In this document: positions 1 to 9,315 of the stretch, one piece after another | Layout of the letters: the number at the start of each line of letters is the position of its first letter | How positions within the stretch are numbered: position 1 is the first letter of the stretch | Origin: Fructilactobacillus sanfranciscensis DSM 20451 | Lineage (GTDB): Bacteria > Bacillota > Bacilli > Lactobacillales > Lactobacillaceae | Direction of reading: 5' to 3' | Length of the DNA stretch: 41,462 nucleotides | Assembly (NCBI RefSeq): GCF_001436035.1 | Contig: NZ_AYYM01000007.1 | Coordinates: 11,159 to 52,620 of the forward strand | Program-made: the position numbers and the translations under genes | Notes under the pieces: generated by a model | The model's input: the letters and a program-made list of their open reading frames with translations, nothing else | Told to the model about the DNA's origin: nothing | Database searches by the model: none

Positions 1-33
1 GATAAAATTTATAACTTTAGAGGAGCTGAAATT

Positions 34-241
34 ATGCGGTTGAGATTTAAAATTTGGAGTGTGGTAACTATTTTGGAGATTATCACTTATGGATTACTTT
101 CGGTAATGATTTTTATGCGGAGTGTCACAAACTCCTCGAATCAAAATGATAACTTGGTATATATTAACTGGTTTTTATGCATTCTTTTTTGTAATCCAGT
201 TAATCTGGTTCATAATTATGAAACTCAGCAAGCAAAAATAA
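34..241 (+). pseudogene. DUF3923-like small two-helix membrane protein, frameshifted
   Basis: A good RBS (AGAGGAG) precedes the ATG at 34. The first ~30 codons in that frame encode a basic start and a hydrophobic helix (WSVVTILEIITYGLLSVMIF). The continuation of that frame (to 279) is not membrane-like and runs through the terminator hairpin. In the +1 frame, open from 110 to a TAA at 239-241, lies GVSQTPRIKMITW followed by a second hydrophobic helix (FFFVIQLIWFIIM) and a basic tail. Joined, the two halves match what I recall of DUF3923 (about 70 residues, two helices around a V-Q-T-P-E-I loop). I infer a frameshift near 115-130. Function is unknown for the family. An intact ORF 34-279 is the alternative reading but is less plausible. 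Confidence 0.55.
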
Positions 242-247
242 GTAAAC

Positions 248-277
248 AAAAAGCAGTCAAAATTTTGACTGCTTTTT
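248..277. terminator. Bidirectional intrinsic terminator between convergent genes
   Basis: A perfect 15+15 inverted repeat (A-rich left arm, GCAGTC core, T-rich right arm) with T-runs on both strands. It sits between the end of the DUF3923-like remnant (+) and the xpt stop codon (-), so it can terminate both. Confidence 0.85.
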
Positions 278-279
278 AA

Positions 280-852
280 TTAGTTAGCAAATTTAACTTG
301 GTTATTTTCTAATGAAGCAATTTGGGCTAAAGAAAGCACATTATAACCTTGATCACGTAAGTATTGACCACCAGGTTGGAATGTCTTTTCAATTACGATT
401 CCGATCCCAGCGATATCAGCATTGGCAGCATCAGTAATTTTAATTAGTCCTTTGGTTGCTTCACCGTTTGCTAAGAAATCATCAATAATTAGAACCTTGT
501 CGTCACTAGTTAAAAATTGCTTTTCAATATAAATATGATTAGAAACTTTCTTTGTATATGAATAGACTTCTGCTGAGTAAACATCATTTTTTACGACTAA
601 TGATTTACTTTTACGAGCAAACACTACTGGCACTTCCATAGCTAAACCAGTCATCACAGCAGGAGCGATTCCGGATGCTTCAACGGTTAAAACTTTAGTA
701 ATACTTAAATTTTTGAAATATTCTGCGAATGTTTGTCCGATTCTATACATTAGTTTTGGATCAATTTGATGATTTAAAAATGAATTTACTTTTAAAATGT
801 TACCTGGTAAAACTTTTCCTTGTTCTTTGATGACGGTTTTTAATTCTTCCAT
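280..852 (-). CDS. xpt: Xanthine phosphoribosyltransferase
   Basis: Cytoplasmic purine salvage enzyme that joins xanthine to PRPP, giving XMP for GMP synthesis. At 190 residues it has the usual Xpt length. The PRPP-binding motif VLIIDDFLANGEA is at residues 120-132, and the type I PRTase fold is visible with EASGIAP near 58-64. The ATG at 850-852 has a strong RBS (GGAGG, 860-864 on the minus strand). Expression is predicted to be controlled by the purine riboswitch and terminator just upstream. The xanthine permease gene pbuX that often follows xpt is absent here; the next element is a terminator shared with the convergent remnant. Confidence 0.95.
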   Translation of the reverse strand: MEELKTVIKEQGKVLPGNILKVNSFLNHQIDPKLMYRIGQTFAEYFKNLSITKVLTVEASGIAPAVMTGLAMEVPVVFARKSKSLVVKNDVYSAEVYSYTKKVSNHIYIEKQFLTSDDKVLIIDDFLANGEATKGLIKITDAANADIAGIGIVIEKTFQPGGQYLRDQGYNVLSLAQIASLENNQVKFAN

Positions 853-864
853 TGAAATACCTCC

Positions 865-895
865 AAAAAAAGATCATCCATATAAGAATGATCTT
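865..895 (-). terminator. Riboswitch expression-platform terminator for xpt
   Basis: On the minus strand an AAGATCAT...ATGATCTT hairpin is followed by seven T's, directly after the purine aptamer and ending about 13 nt before the xpt start. This is the layout of a ligand-induced transcription terminator (guanine OFF switch). Confidence 0.85.
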
Positions 896-899
896 TCAT

Positions 900-962
900 G
901 CTTATAGTTCAGAATTGCGGTTCTGAGTAGAAACGACTGACCAATTTCAGTCGTATATAAGT
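900..962 (-). promoter_or_regulatory. Purine (guanine-type) riboswitch aptamer
   Basis: Read on the minus strand: P1 is CTTATA paired with TATAAG; P2 is CGACTGA/CAGTCG; the J2/3 core is TTTCTAC; P3 is TCAGAA/TTCTGA; and J3/1 is ACTAT. These match the purine riboswitch consensus. The J3/1 specificity base is C, which by established knowledge selects guanine/hypoxanthine rather than adenine. It lies between the predicted promoter and the xpt terminator. Confidence 0.9.
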
Positions 963-973
963 TATTCACTTTT

Positions 974-1642
974 CTACATTGTAACTAAAATACTTTTAAG
1001 AAACAACACGACAATTAAGTTGTTAAACAAAAAAGGAGTGAAAGGAACTACCTTGTTCTTTTTGAACCAACAATATAAAAGTGCACTTGCTGACGCTAAT
1101 AGTAAAGTGTGTGCGAAAACCATCAGGTTAGTTGAAATTAAGATACAAGCGAGCAAATCCAAATCGCCGTTACCAATCCATTTAAATTTATAATTAATCA
1201 ATAAAATGATTAAATATAAAATAAGTATGCTGACAATATTATTGTATGGCATGGGAGAATCATAAATTGCTAAAGCAAAGATTAAGGGAAGCCACCATAA
1301 ACTGAATTGAAAAGTGAATAAATCAAAAAGACTAATAATTTCAAAGCAGATTAATAAACACAAAATTTTGAATGGTTGTTCTCCGTATAAAGTGAATAAG
1401 AATCCGGTAGAAAATTCATATACTAATAGGTAATAAGGGAGTTTGATTTTACAAACTCGACATTTACCACGAAGGGTAACAAAACTAAAAATTGGAATTA
1501 GTTCGAACCAATCCAACTTTCTACAACATACTGTACATTGAGAACGCGACCAAATGAAATTCTTTTTTGCGATGATTCGTTCCACTAACAATGGTAAAAA
1601 CGATCCGATGATACTTCCATAAATAAATAAAATTATTTTCAT
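974..1642 (-). CDS. comC: Prepilin peptidase / leader peptidase of the competence pseudopilus (A24 family)
   Basis: Polytopic membrane aspartyl protease that cleaves and N-methylates ComG-type prepilins during DNA-uptake pseudopilus assembly. At 222 residues it is normal for ComC. N-terminal GSFL is at 13-16. A zinc-binding pair of CxxC motifs is at C36/C39 and C61/C64. Catalytic aspartates are D107 (SLFDLF) and D160 in GNGD (157-160). Several hydrophobic helices fill residues 72-220. Key residues are intact. A TACGTATT element about 20 nt upstream loosely resembles a competence ComX box, but I do not trust it. Position beside rpsL is common in lactobacilli. Convergence with competence function elsewhere cannot be judged here. 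Confidence 0.9.
   Translation of the reverse strand: MKIILFIYGSIIGSFLPLLVERIIAKKNFIWSRSQCTVCCRKLDWFELIPIFSFVTLRGKCRVCKIKLPYYLLVYEFSTGFLFTLYGEQPFKILCLLICFEIISLFDLFTFQFSLWWLPLIFALAIYDSPMPYNNIVSILILYLIILLINYKFKWIGNGDLDLLACILISTNLMVFAHTLLLASASALLYCWFKKNKVVPFTPFLFNNLIVVLFLKSILVTM
978..1006 (-). promoter_or_regulatory. Predicted xpt promoter inside the 3' end of comC
   Basis: On the minus strand, TTGTTT (1001-1006), a 17-nt spacer and TACAAT (978-983). Transcription would begin a few bases before the aptamer at 962. The promoter overlaps the last codons of comC. Confidence 0.65.
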
Positions 1643-1676
1643 ACTTTCACCTCACTAAAAAATACGTAAAAGTCTG

Positions 1677-1705
1677 TTGACGTGATTGCTCTAACATGTT
1701 ATTCT
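1677..1705 (+). promoter_or_regulatory. Predicted str operon promoter
   Basis: TTGACG (1677-1682), 17-nt spacer, TATTCT (1700-1705) with a TG just upstream of the -10 box. It leaves a leader of about 95 nt before rpsL. Confidence 0.75.
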
Positions 1706-1714
1706 AGTCAATGT

Positions 1715-1738
1715 GCTTAAACTGTTAAGCGATTTTTT
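1715..1738 (+). terminator. Candidate attenuator hairpin in the rpsL leader
   Basis: GCTTAA-ACTG-TTAAGC (1715-1730) is followed by GATTTTTTT. It lies just after the predicted transcription start and 70 nt before rpsL, in a place where a full terminator would silence the operon, so it may be a weak attenuator. The 6-bp A/T-rich stem is modest. Confidence 0.4.
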
Positions 1739-1807
1739 TATTCCAAAAAATGGTTCACCTGGATGTGTGGACTTAAAAACCAAATTTAAGAAAGGAGGAC
1801 TTTTTAG

Positions 1808-2227
1808 ATGCCTACAATTAATCAATTAGTTAGAAAAGGTCGTAAATCTAGAAGTTCTAAATCAAAATCCCCAGCTCTTGGCTTCGGATACAACAGTTAC
1901 AAGAAGAAACAAACTAACAACGCTTCACCTCAAAAACGTGGAGTTGCTACCCGTGTGGGAACTATGACTCCTAAAAAGCCTAACTCTGCCTTACGTAAGT
2001 ATGCGCGTGTTCGTCTTTCAAACTTGCTTGAAGTTACTGCTTACATTCCTGGAATTGGTCATAACTTACAAGAACATAGTGTTGTTTTAATCCGTGGTGG
2101 TCGTGTTAAGGATTTACCTGGGGTTAGATATCATGTTATCCGTGGTGCCTTAGATACTGCCGGTGTTTCAGATCGTCGTCAAAGTCGTTCTAAATACGGT
2201 ACTAAGAAACCAAAAGCTAAGAAATAA
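1808..2227 (+). CDS. rpsL: 30S ribosomal protein S12
   Basis: Decoding-centre protein that contacts the A-site codon-anticodon helix; site of classical streptomycin-resistance mutations. The conserved [11 protein letters not shown] and [13 protein letters not shown] loops are present with wild-type lysines in both, so no resistance change is visible. It has 139 residues, near the usual 137-138, with a lysine-rich C-terminus. Strong RBS AAAGGAGG. First gene of the str operon; the RBS-start block is nearly identical to that of rpsG. Confidence 0.98.
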   Translation: MPTINQLVRKGRKSRSSKSKSPALGFGYNSYKKKQTNNASPQKRGVATRVGTMTPKKPNSALRKYARVRLSNLLEVTAYIPGIGHNLQEHSVVLIRGGRVKDLPGVRYHVIRGALDTAGVSDRRQSRSKYGTKKPKAKK

Positions 2228-2257
2228 TATAATATTTAATTAAAGGAGGACTTTTAG

Positions 2258-2728
2258 ATGCCTAGAAAAGGAAAAGTTCAAGAACGTGAAATCCTTCCAG
2301 ATCCAATCTACAACTCAAAGTTGGTTTCAAAATTAATCAACCACTTGATGTTAGATGGTAAGAGAGGTACTGCATCAGAAATTTTATACGATGCATTTGA
2401 CCAAATTAAAGATACTACTGGTAACGATCCAGTTGAAGTATTCGAAGAAGCAATGAAAAACATCATGCCTGTCCTTGAAGTTAAGGCTCGTCGTGTTGGT
2501 GGTTCTAATTACCAAGTTCCTATTGAAGTTCGTCCTGCAAGAAGAACTACTTTAGGTCTACGTTGGTTAGTTAACTATTCACGTCTTCGTGGTGAACATA
2601 CCATGAGTGACCGTCTCGCTAAAGAAATTATTGATGCATCAAACAATACTGGTGCAGCTGTTAAGAAACGTGAAGATACACACAAAATGGCTGAAGCTAA
2701 CCGTGCTTTCGCTCATTACCGTTGGTAA
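2258..2728 (+). CDS. rpsG: 30S ribosomal protein S7
   Basis: Primary binder of the 3' major domain of 16S rRNA, organising the 30S head. It is 156 residues, full length, with recognisable MPRKGKV start, [14 protein letters not shown] and the [14 protein letters not shown]-terminus. RBS AAAGGAGG is 30 nt after rpsL. Followed by a hairpin with a T-run before fusA. Confidence 0.98.
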   Translation: MPRKGKVQEREILPDPIYNSKLVSKLINHLMLDGKRGTASEILYDAFDQIKDTTGNDPVEVFEEAMKNIMPVLEVKARRVGGSNYQVPIEVRPARRTTLGLRWLVNYSRLRGEHTMSDRLAKEIIDASNNTGAAVKKREDTHKMAEANRAFAHYRW

Positions 2729-2757
2729 TCTTCTGATTGCTTAATTGCAATTAAAGG

Positions 2758-2783
2758 GTGGCTAAGAAATTGGCCACTTTTTT
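2758..2783 (+). terminator. Intercistronic hairpin between rpsG and fusA
   Basis: GTGGC (2758-2762) pairs with GCCAC (2773-2777), followed by six T's. It has terminator form inside the str operon and may lower fusA readthrough or mark a separately started fusA transcript. Confidence 0.6.
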
Positions 2784-2813
2784 AGAACTATTGAATTTTA
2801 AAAGGAGTTAATA

Positions 2814-4904
2814 ATGGCTAACAAACGTGAATTCCCGTTAGACAAAACACGTAACATTGGGATTGTTGCCCATATCGATGCCGGTAAAACAACAACTACT
2901 GAACGTGTGCTTTACTATACTGGTAAAGTTCATAAAATTGGTGAAACCCATGATGGTGCATCACAAATGGACTGGATGGATGAAGAAAAAGAACGTGGAA
3001 TTACCATTACATCAGCTGCTACTACAGCTGAATGGAAAGGTTACCGTGTTAACATCATCGATACCCCAGGACACGTTGATTTTACTGTTGAAGTAGAACG
3101 TTCACTTCGAGTTCTTGATGGAGCAGTTGCTGTTCTTGATGGACAAGCTGGTGTTGAACCTCAAACAGAAACTGTTTGGCGTCAATCATCTGATTTTGAT
3201 GTTCCTCGGATTGTTTTTATCAACAAAATGGATAAATTAGGTGCTAACTTTGATTTCTCTGTTAAATCAATGCACGACCGTTTAGGTGCTAATGCAGTTC
3301 CTGTTCAAATTCCTGTTGGTGCCGAAAATGATTTCATCGGTGTAATCGATCTTATCGAAATGAAAGCTTACATTTATGATGAAGATAAAGAAGGTTCTAA
3401 CTGGGATACTGTTGATGTTCCTGATGATTACAAAGAAAAAGCACAAGAAGCTCGTGATAATTTAATTGAATCAGTTGCTGATTTGAATGATGGTATCATG
3501 GACAAATATCTTAGTGGTGAAGAAATCACTAAAGATGAATTAAAAGCTGCTATTCGTAAAGCAACCATCAACCTTGAAATGTTCCCTGTTTTTGCTGGTT
3601 CAGCTTTCAAAAACAAGGGTGTTCAAATGTTGATGGATGGGGTTGTTGATTACCTCCCATCACCACTTGACGTTCGTCCTTACGAAGCAATTGATCCTGA
3701 AACTGGAGAACAAGTACCAGTTAAACCTGATGATAAAGCACCATTTGCTGCTTTAGCATTTAAGGTTGCAACTGACCCATTCGTTGGTCGTTTAACATTT
3801 ATTCGTGTTTACCGTGGTTCACTTGAATCTGGTTCATACATTTTAAATGCTACTAAAGACAAACGTGAACGTGTTGGTCGTTTAGTTCAAATGCACTCAA
3901 ACACTCGTCAAGAAATCCCTGAAGTATTCTCTGGTGATATTGCTGGTGCAATTGGTTTGAAGAACACCACTACTGGTGATTCTCTTACTGATGTTGATCA
4001 CCCATTACATCTTGAATCAATGGAATTCCCAGAACCAGTTATTGAAGTTGCCGTTGAACCTAAGACCAAAGCTGACCAAAACAAGATGAATACTGCTCTT
4101 CAAAAACTTTCTGAAGAAGATCCTACATTCCGTGCCCAAACTAACCCAGAAACTGGGCAAACTATTATGGCCGGAATGGGTGAACTTCACCTTGATATTT
4201 TGATCGAACGTATGAGACGTGAATTTAGTGTTGATGCTACAATTGGTGAACCACAAGTTGCTTACCGTGAAGCATTTACTAAACAAGTTGAAGCTCAAGG
4301 TAAATTTGTTCGTCAATCTGGTGGTAAAGGTCAATATGGTGATGTTTGGATTGAATTCACTCCTGGTGAAGAAGGTTCAGGTTTCCAATTTGAAAATGCT
4401 ATCGTTGGTGGGGTTGTTCCTCGTGAATTTATCCCTTCAGTAGAACAAGGTCTTAAAGAATCAATGGAAAATGGTGTTCTTGCCGGATTCCCATTAATTG
4501 ATATTAAAGCTAAGTTATATGATGGTAGTTATCATGATGTCGATTCTAGTGAAGCTGCCTTCAAGATTGCTGCATCAATCGCTTTGAAGAATGCTGCTAA
4601 GAAAGCTGCTCCAGTTATCTTGGAACCAATCATGAAAGTTGATATTCGTGTTCCAGAAGAATACATGGGAGACGTTATGGGACAAGTTACTGCTCGTCGT
4701 GGTAACGTTGAAGGTATGGAAGCACAAGATAATGCACAAAACATCCATGCTATGGTTCCTCTTTCAGAAATGTTTGGTTACGCAACTGACTTACGTTCTG
4801 CTACTCAAGGTCGTGGAACATTCGTTATGTCATTTGACCATTACACTGCTGTTCCTAAGAGTATCCAAGAAGATATTATTAAGAAAAATGGTGGAGAAGC
4901 TTAA
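2814..4904 (+). CDS. fusA: Translation elongation factor G
   Basis: GTPase that drives tRNA-mRNA translocation on the ribosome. It is 696 residues, standard length. G1 motif AHIDAGKT at 19-26, switch II DTPGH at 83-87, NKMD at 137-140. Domain II, the III/V RRM-like folds and the domain IV region ([12 protein letters not shown]) follow in order. RBS AAAGGAG is 7 nt from ATG. It is the last gene of this str operon: a strong terminator follows and no tuf gene is present. Confidence 0.99.
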   Translation: MANKREFPLDKTRNIGIVAHIDAGKTTTTERVLYYTGKVHKIGETHDGASQMDWMDEEKERGITITSAATTAEWKGYRVNIIDTPGHVDFTVEVERSLRVLDGAVAVLDGQAGVEPQTETVWRQSSDFDVPRIVFINKMDKLGANFDFSVKSMHDRLGANAVPVQIPVGAENDFIGVIDLIEMKAYIYDEDKEGSNWDTVDVPDDYKEKAQEARDNLIESVADLNDGIMDKYLSGEEITKDELKAAIRKATINLEMFPVFAGSAFKNKGVQMLMDGVVDYLPSPLDVRPYEAIDPETGEQVPVKPDDKAPFAALAFKVATDPFVGRLTFIRVYRGSLESGSYILNATKDKRERVGRLVQMHSNTRQEIPEVFSGDIAGAIGLKNTTTGDSLTDVDHPLHLESMEFPEPVIEVAVEPKTKADQNKMNTALQKLSEEDPTFRAQTNPETGQTIMAGMGELHLDILIERMRREFSVDATIGEPQVAYREAFTKQVEAQGKFVRQSGGKGQYGDVWIEFTPGEEGSGFQFENAIVGGVVPREFIPSVEQGLKESMENGVLAGFPLIDIKAKLYDGSYHDVDSSEAAFKIAASIALKNAAKKAAPVILEPIMKVDIRVPEEYMGDVMGQVTARRGNVEGMEAQDNAQNIHAMVPLSEMFGYATDLRSATQGRGTFVMSFDHYTAVPKSIQEDIIKKNGGEA

Positions 4905-4924
4905 TTGCTTTTCTTTAAATAAAT

Positions 4925-4963
4925 AAAAAAGTTTTGTTAATTAAATTTAACAAAACTTTTTTT
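4925..4963 (+). terminator. fusA / str operon terminator
   Basis: GTTTTGTTAA (4931-4940) pairs with TTAACAAAAC (4947-4956), with flanking A-run and T-run extending the stem. Strong intrinsic terminator before the S10 promoter. Confidence 0.9.
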
Positions 4964-4982
4964 GTTTTAGAGCTTAAAAACC

Positions 4983-5011
4983 TTGCAACACAAGCGAATT
5001 ACATGTATGAT
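4983..5011 (+). promoter_or_regulatory. Predicted S10 operon promoter
   Basis: TTGCAA (4983-4988), 17-nt spacer, TATGAT (5006-5011). It follows the fusA terminator and precedes a ~155-nt leader. Confidence 0.75.
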
Positions 5012-5017
5012 ATAGTA

Positions 5018-5130
5018 GTGTCTTATATAAGAAGGGCAAAGTGTGCTCTGAAATTGATACAATAAGCGATGATGTAGAAGATTGCGGCACACCCGGCCGC
5101 TTTGCCATGGCAAGGTGTGTCCGGTAACTT
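5018..5130 (+). promoter_or_regulatory. Structured S10 operon leader RNA
   Basis: The leader contains a GC-rich island in AT-rich DNA. GGCACACC (5086-5093) can pair with GGTGTGTC (5114-5121) around the self-complementary TTGCCATGGCAA. Alternatively GGGCAAAG (5034-5041) can pair with CTTTGCC (5100-5106), and GTGTGC (5041-5046) with GCACAC (5087-5092). The two folds exclude each other, as expected of an autoregulated ribosomal-protein leader. L4 is the known regulator of S10 operons in enterobacteria; the ligand here is inferred only. Confidence 0.6.
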
Positions 5131-5175
5131 TTACGGAGTTAGTCTTACAAGAAAATAGACGAGGGAGGGAAAAAC

Positions 5176-5484
5176 ATGGCAAAAGAAAAAATTCGTATTC
5201 GCTTGAAAGCTTACGAACACCGTAGCTTAGATCAAGCTGCTGATAAGATTGTTGCAACTGCACAAAGAACTGGTGCCACTATTTCAGGTCCAATTCCATT
5301 GCCAACTGAAAGAACTATTTATACAGTTCTTGCATCACCATTCAAGTACAGCAAAGCACAAGAACAATTCGAAATGTTAACACACAAACGTTTAATCGAT
5401 ATTTTGAATCCAACACCTAAAACTGTTGATTCATTAATGAAATTAGACTTACCAAGTGGTGTTGATATCGAAATCAAATTATAA
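5176..5484 (+). CDS. rpsJ: 30S ribosomal protein S10 (NusE)
   Basis: 30S head protein that also acts as NusE in transcription antitermination with NusB. It is 102 residues, typical. The conserved start [15 protein letters not shown], central [14 protein letters not shown] and KRLIDI motifs are intact. RBS GAGGGAGGG. First gene of the S10-spc-alpha transcription unit, following the structured leader. Confidence 0.98.
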   Translation: MAKEKIRIRLKAYEHRSLDQAADKIVATAQRTGATISGPIPLPTERTIYTVLASPFKYSKAQEQFEMLTHKRLIDILNPTPKTVDSLMKLDLPSGVDIEIKL

Positions 5485-5510
5485 TATTACACAATATTGG
5501 AGGTGTACTC

Positions 5511-6146
5511 ATGATCAAAAAAGGAATCTTAGGTAAAAAAGTTGGTATGACTCAAGTTTTTACTGAAAACGGTGAATTAGTACCAGTTACTGTTGTTGAT
5601 GTAACTCCTAACGTTGTTTTACAAGTTAAAAACAACGAAACAGATGGTTACGAAGCAATTCAACTTGGTTTTGATGAAAAACGTGAAGTTTTAAGTAATA
5701 AACCTGAACAAGGTCACGCCAAAAAAGCTAACACAACCCCTAAGCGCTTCGTTCGTGAAATCAGCGATGTCGACTTAGAGGAATACAAGGTCGGAGACGA
5801 AGTTAAGGCTGACATTTTCCAAACTGGAGACTCTGTCGATGTAACTGGTGTCACTAAAGGTCATGGTTACCAAGGTAACGTTCATAAAGATAATCAAAGT
5901 CGTGGACCAGAAACTCATGGTTCTAGATATCACCGTCGTCCAGGTTCACTTGGTGTTATTATCAACCGTGTTGTTAAAGGCATGAAGTTACCTGGTCGTA
6001 TGGGTAACAAAACTGTTACTATTCAAAACCTTGAAATTGTTAAAGCAGACGTTGAAAACAACGTATTGTTAATTAAAGGTAATGTACCTGGTGCAAATAA
6101 AACATTAGTTACTATTCGTACTTCTGTACACAATTCAAGAAAATAG
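5511..6146 (+). CDS. rplC: 50S ribosomal protein L3
   Basis: Early assembly protein whose central loop reaches the peptidyl transferase centre. It is 211 residues, complete. The signature region [14 protein letters not shown]...GPETHGS...RRPGSLG is intact at about residues 119-148, followed by [19 protein letters not shown]. Second gene of the S10 operon. Confidence 0.98.
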   Translation: MIKKGILGKKVGMTQVFTENGELVPVTVVDVTPNVVLQVKNNETDGYEAIQLGFDEKREVLSNKPEQGHAKKANTTPKRFVREISDVDLEEYKVGDEVKADIFQTGDSVDVTGVTKGHGYQGNVHKDNQSRGPETHGSRYHRRPGSLGVIINRVVKGMKLPGRMGNKTVTIQNLEIVKADVENNVLLIKGNVPGANKTLVTIRTSVHNSRK

Positions 6147-6164
6147 GAAAGGAGGAACCGCAAA

Positions 6165-6788
6165 ATGACAAGCGTATCATTATTTAAACAAGATGGTAGT
6201 AAAGATGGTTCAATCGATCTTAACGAAAACATCTTCGGTATTGAACCAAACGAAAACGTAGTATTTGACACTGTTGTTATGCAACGTGCATCTCAACGTC
6301 AAGGTACTAATGGAGTTAAGAGCAGAGGCCAAGTTTCCGGTGGTGGTAAAAAACCATGGAGACAAAAAGGTACAGGTCGTGCTCGTCAAGGTTCTATTCG
6401 TTCACCACAATGGGTTGGTGGTGGAGTAGTATTTGGACCAACATCTCGTTCATATAGCTACCACCTTCCTAAAAAAGTTACTAGATTAGCTGTTAAATCA
6501 GTTCTTTCAGAAAAAGTTTCCGAAGATAATTTTGTTGTTGTTGACTCAATTAACTTTGATGCACCAAAAACAAAAGAATTCGCTAACTTATTGAAAAACC
6601 TTGATGCAGCTACTAAGACATTGGTAGTTTTGGAAGATATTAACGATAACGTTGCTCGTTCAGCTAAAAACATTCCGAACGTTCAAGTAATTAGTGCAAA
6701 AGGTGTTAACACTCTTGATGTATTAAATGCTAAAAAAGTCGTTATTACCAAAGCTGCTCTTTCTCAAGTAGAGGAGGTGCTCGCATAA
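6165..6788 (+). CDS. rplD: 50S ribosomal protein L4
   Basis: Lines the nascent peptide exit tunnel and, in enterobacteria, represses its own operon. It is 207 residues. The extended tunnel loop with [19 protein letters not shown] is intact, so no macrolide-resistance deletion is visible there. The C-terminal Rossmann-like half is present. Its TAA overlaps the rplW ATG by one base (ATAATG), implying translational coupling. Confidence 0.98.
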   Translation: MTSVSLFKQDGSKDGSIDLNENIFGIEPNENVVFDTVVMQRASQRQGTNGVKSRGQVSGGGKKPWRQKGTGRARQGSIRSPQWVGGGVVFGPTSRSYSYHLPKKVTRLAVKSVLSEKVSEDNFVVVDSINFDAPKTKEFANLLKNLDAATKTLVVLEDINDNVARSAKNIPNVQVISAKGVNTLDVLNAKKVVITKAALSQVEEVLA

Positions 6789-7075
6789 TGGAAGCACGAG
6801 ATATCATTTTACGTCCAGTAATCACTGAAGCTTCAACTGATCGTATGGACGACAAAAAATATACATTTGATGTTGATTTACGAGCAAACAAAAACCAAGT
6901 TAAAAATGCTGTAGAAGAAGTTTTCGGCGTTAAGGTTGCTAAAGTAAACATCATGAACGTTAAAGGTAAAGAAAAACGCCAAGGTCGTTACGTTGGTTTC
7001 ACTAAGAAACGTCGTAAGGCAATCGTTACTTTATCAAATGATTCAGACGAAATTAAGTTATTCTCTGAAGAATAA
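6788..7075 (+). CDS. rplW: 50S ribosomal protein L23
   Basis: Exit-site protein that docks trigger factor and SRP. It is 95 residues. N-terminal [14 protein letters not shown] and the basic loop [19 protein letters not shown] are typical. The start overlaps the rplD stop by one base; RBS GAGGAGG lies inside rplD. Confidence 0.98.
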   Translation: MEARDIILRPVITEASTDRMDDKKYTFDVDLRANKNQVKNAVEEVFGVKVAKVNIMNVKGKEKRQGRYVGFTKKRRKAIVTLSNDSDEIKLFSEE

Positions 7076-7100
7076 TCTATTAAGATAGGAGGAAAACAAC

Positions 7101-7946
7101 GTGGCTTTAAAGAAATACAAACCAACGACTAATGGTCGCCGTAATATGACTAGTATTGATTACAGTAATATTACTACTAATAAGCCAGAAAAAAGCTTAG
7201 TGAAAGCTAATGCTAAAAAAGCTGGTCGTAACAACTCAGGTCGTATGACTGTTCGTCATCGTGGTGGTGGAAACAAACACTTATACCGTGTTATTGATTT
7301 CAAGCGTAACCATGATGGTATTAAAGCAACAGTTAAAACAATCGAATATGATCCAAACCGTACTGCAAACATCGCATTAGTTGTTTATGCTGACGGAATT
7401 AAATCATACATCCTTGCTCCTAAAGGATTAAAAGTTGGAGATGTTGTTGAATCTGGTGCTAATGCTGATATTAAACCAGGTAATACACTTGAACTTAAAG
7501 ATATTCCCGTTGGATCAACTATTCATAACATCGAATTGAAACCAGGTAAGGGTGGACAACTTGCTCGTTCTGCTGGTAATTCAGCTCAATTGTTGAGTAA
7601 TGAAGGAAACGGTAAGTACTCACTTGTTAGATTACCTTCTGGTGAAGTAAGAATGGTTCTTTCTGTTTGTCGTGCCACAATCGGTACTGTTGGAAACGAA
7701 GAACATTCACTTATTAACTGGGGTAAAGCTGGTCGTACTCGTTATCGTGGTCAAAGACCTCACGTACGTGGATCAGTTATGAACCCTAACGATCACCCTC
7801 ATGGTGGTGGTGAAGGTAAAGCTCCAGTCGGTTACCCATCTCCTTTGTCACCTTGGCACAAGAAGACTGTTGGTAAGAAGACCCGTTCTAAGACTGCTCG
7901 TTCAAACAAATTTATTGTTCGTCGTCGTAAGGGTTCAAAGATGTAA
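7101..7946 (+). CDS. rplB: 50S ribosomal protein L2
   Basis: Needed for subunit association and peptidyl transferase assembly. It is 281 residues with a GTG start and RBS AGGAGG. N-terminal [29 protein letters not shown], and the functionally critical C-terminal [16 protein letters not shown] with its conserved histidine are intact. The final RRRKGSKM is slightly variant but ordinary. Confidence 0.98.
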   Translation: MALKKYKPTTNGRRNMTSIDYSNITTNKPEKSLVKANAKKAGRNNSGRMTVRHRGGGNKHLYRVIDFKRNHDGIKATVKTIEYDPNRTANIALVVYADGIKSYILAPKGLKVGDVVESGANADIKPGNTLELKDIPVGSTIHNIELKPGKGGQLARSAGNSAQLLSNEGNGKYSLVRLPSGEVRMVLSVCRATIGTVGNEEHSLINWGKAGRTRYRGQRPHVRGSVMNPNDHPHGGGEGKAPVGYPSPLSPWHKKTVGKKTRSKTARSNKFIVRRRKGSKM

Positions 7947-7990
7947 TTTAGTTACATCCAGATAATCAGACTTGAAGAGGAGGTTTTATA

Positions 7991-8275
7991 ATGAGTCGTA
8001 GTTTGAAAAAGGGACCATTCGCTGATCAATCTTTATTAAAGAAAATCGATGCCCAAAAAGACCAAGAAAAGAAAACTGTTATTAAAACTTGGTCTCGTCG
8101 CTCAACTATTTTCCCTAGCTTCATTGGTTACACTATCTCAGTGTACAATGGTAGAACTCATGTCCCAGTTTTCATTCAAGAAGACATGGTAGGACACAAG
8201 CTTGGAGAATTCGTTCCAACACGTACATTCCATGGTCATGGTAATGTAGGTGGAAAAGACAAGATTACAGGATAA
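7991..8275 (+). CDS. rpsS: 30S ribosomal protein S19
   Basis: 30S head protein that forms an S13-S19 pair near the A site. It is 94 residues; [12 protein letters not shown] start, [12 protein letters not shown] and GHKLGEF motifs are intact. RBS GAGGAGG. Confidence 0.98.
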   Translation: MSRSLKKGPFADQSLLKKIDAQKDQEKKTVIKTWSRRSTIFPSFIGYTISVYNGRTHVPVFIQEDMVGHKLGEFVPTRTFHGHGNVGGKDKITG

Positions 8276-8290
8276 CAAGGAGGATACAAA

Positions 8291-8647
8291 ATGGCTGAAC
8301 AAGTTACATCAGCAAAAGCTATTGCTAAGACTGTTCGTATTGCCCCCCGTAAGGTCCGTCTTGTTTTAGATCTTATTAGAGGTAAAAACGTTGCAGAAGC
8401 TGCTTCAATTCTTGAATTCACCCCTCGTGGTGCATCTCCAGTAGTTGGAAAAGTTTTAAAATCAGCTGTAGCAAATGCAGAAAACAATTTTGATCTTGAT
8501 GGTCAAGACCTTGTTGTTGCTGAAGCATTCGCCGACGAAGGACCAACTTTAAAACGGTTCCGTCCTCGTGCTAAAGGTTCTGCTTCACCAATCAACAAAC
8601 GTACAAGTCACATTACAATTGTAGTATCAGAAAAAAAGGAGGGATAG
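8291..8647 (+). CDS. rplV: 50S ribosomal protein L22
   Basis: Its long beta hairpin lines the exit tunnel opposite L4. It is 118 residues. The hairpin [20 protein letters not shown] is complete, so no macrolide-resistance insertion or deletion is apparent. Only 3 nt separate it from rpsC, whose RBS lies in its last codons. Confidence 0.98.
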   Translation: MAEQVTSAKAIAKTVRIAPRKVRLVLDLIRGKNVAEAASILEFTPRGASPVVGKVLKSAVANAENNFDLDGQDLVVAEAFADEGPTLKRFRPRAKGSASPINKRTSHITIVVSEKKEG

Positions 8648-8650
8648 AGC

Positions 8651-9313
8651 ATGGGTCAAAAAATTAACCCTAATGGTTTCCGTATCGGTGTTAACCGTGG
8701 TTGGCAAGCTCAATGGTATGCTAACGATGATAAATTTGCTTCATATTTAAATGAAGATTTGAAGATTCGTGACTACCTTGCTAAACGTCTTGCTGATGCT
8801 TCAGTTTCAGAAGTTGAAATTGAACGTGCTGCCAAACGTGTAAACATTTCTATCCACACTGCAAAACCTGGTATGGTTATTGGTAAGGGTGGATCAGAAG
8901 TTGAAAGTTTACGTAATGAATTAAACAAGTTAACTGGACGTCGTGTTCACATTAACATTATTGAAGTTAAGAAACCTGACTTAGAAGCTGATTTAGTTGG
9001 TGAAAACATTGCTAAACAACTTGAAGGTCGTGTTGCTTTCCGTCGTGCTATGCGTCAAGCCATGAAGCAAGTTATGCGTTCAGGTGCTGATGGTGTTAAA
9101 ACTCAATCAGCCGGTCGTTTAAACGGTGCTGATATGGCTCGTATCGAAAGTTACTCTGAAGGTCGTGTTCCACTTCATACATTGAGAGCTGATATCAACT
9201 ACTCATGGAATGAAGCACACACTACTTACGGTGCAATCGGTGTTAAAACATGGATTAACCGTGGTGAAGTTTTACCTGGAAAGCCTTTGGATAACCGTAA
9301 AGGAGGTAAATAA
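8651..9313 (+). CDS. rpsC: 30S ribosomal protein S3
   Basis: mRNA-entry protein. It is 220 residues with an N-terminal alpha-hairpin, a KH domain whose GxxG loop is in [12 protein letters not shown] (near residues 77-88), and a C-terminal domain with [22 protein letters not shown]. Two bases separate it from rplP. Confidence 0.98.
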   Translation: MGQKINPNGFRIGVNRGWQAQWYANDDKFASYLNEDLKIRDYLAKRLADASVSEVEIERAAKRVNISIHTAKPGMVIGKGGSEVESLRNELNKLTGRRVHINIIEVKKPDLEADLVGENIAKQLEGRVAFRRAMRQAMKQVMRSGADGVKTQSAGRLNGADMARIESYSEGRVPLHTLRADINYSWNEAHTTYGAIGVKTWINRGEVLPGKPLDNRKGGK

Positions 9314-9315
9314 AC

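Noticed and set aside
1660-1672. Possible ComX (competence) box upstream of comC
   Set aside because: Only 6 of 8 positions match TACGAATA and TACGTA is a simple palindrome; too weak to claim.
4017-4334. 105-codon minus-strand ORF inside fusA
   Set aside because: Shadow of the highly biased fusA codons; no RBS and no recognisable protein features.
4967-5263. 98-codon minus-strand ORF over the S10 leader
   Set aside because: It overlaps a promoter, structured leader and rpsJ start on the other strand; the translation is not protein-like.
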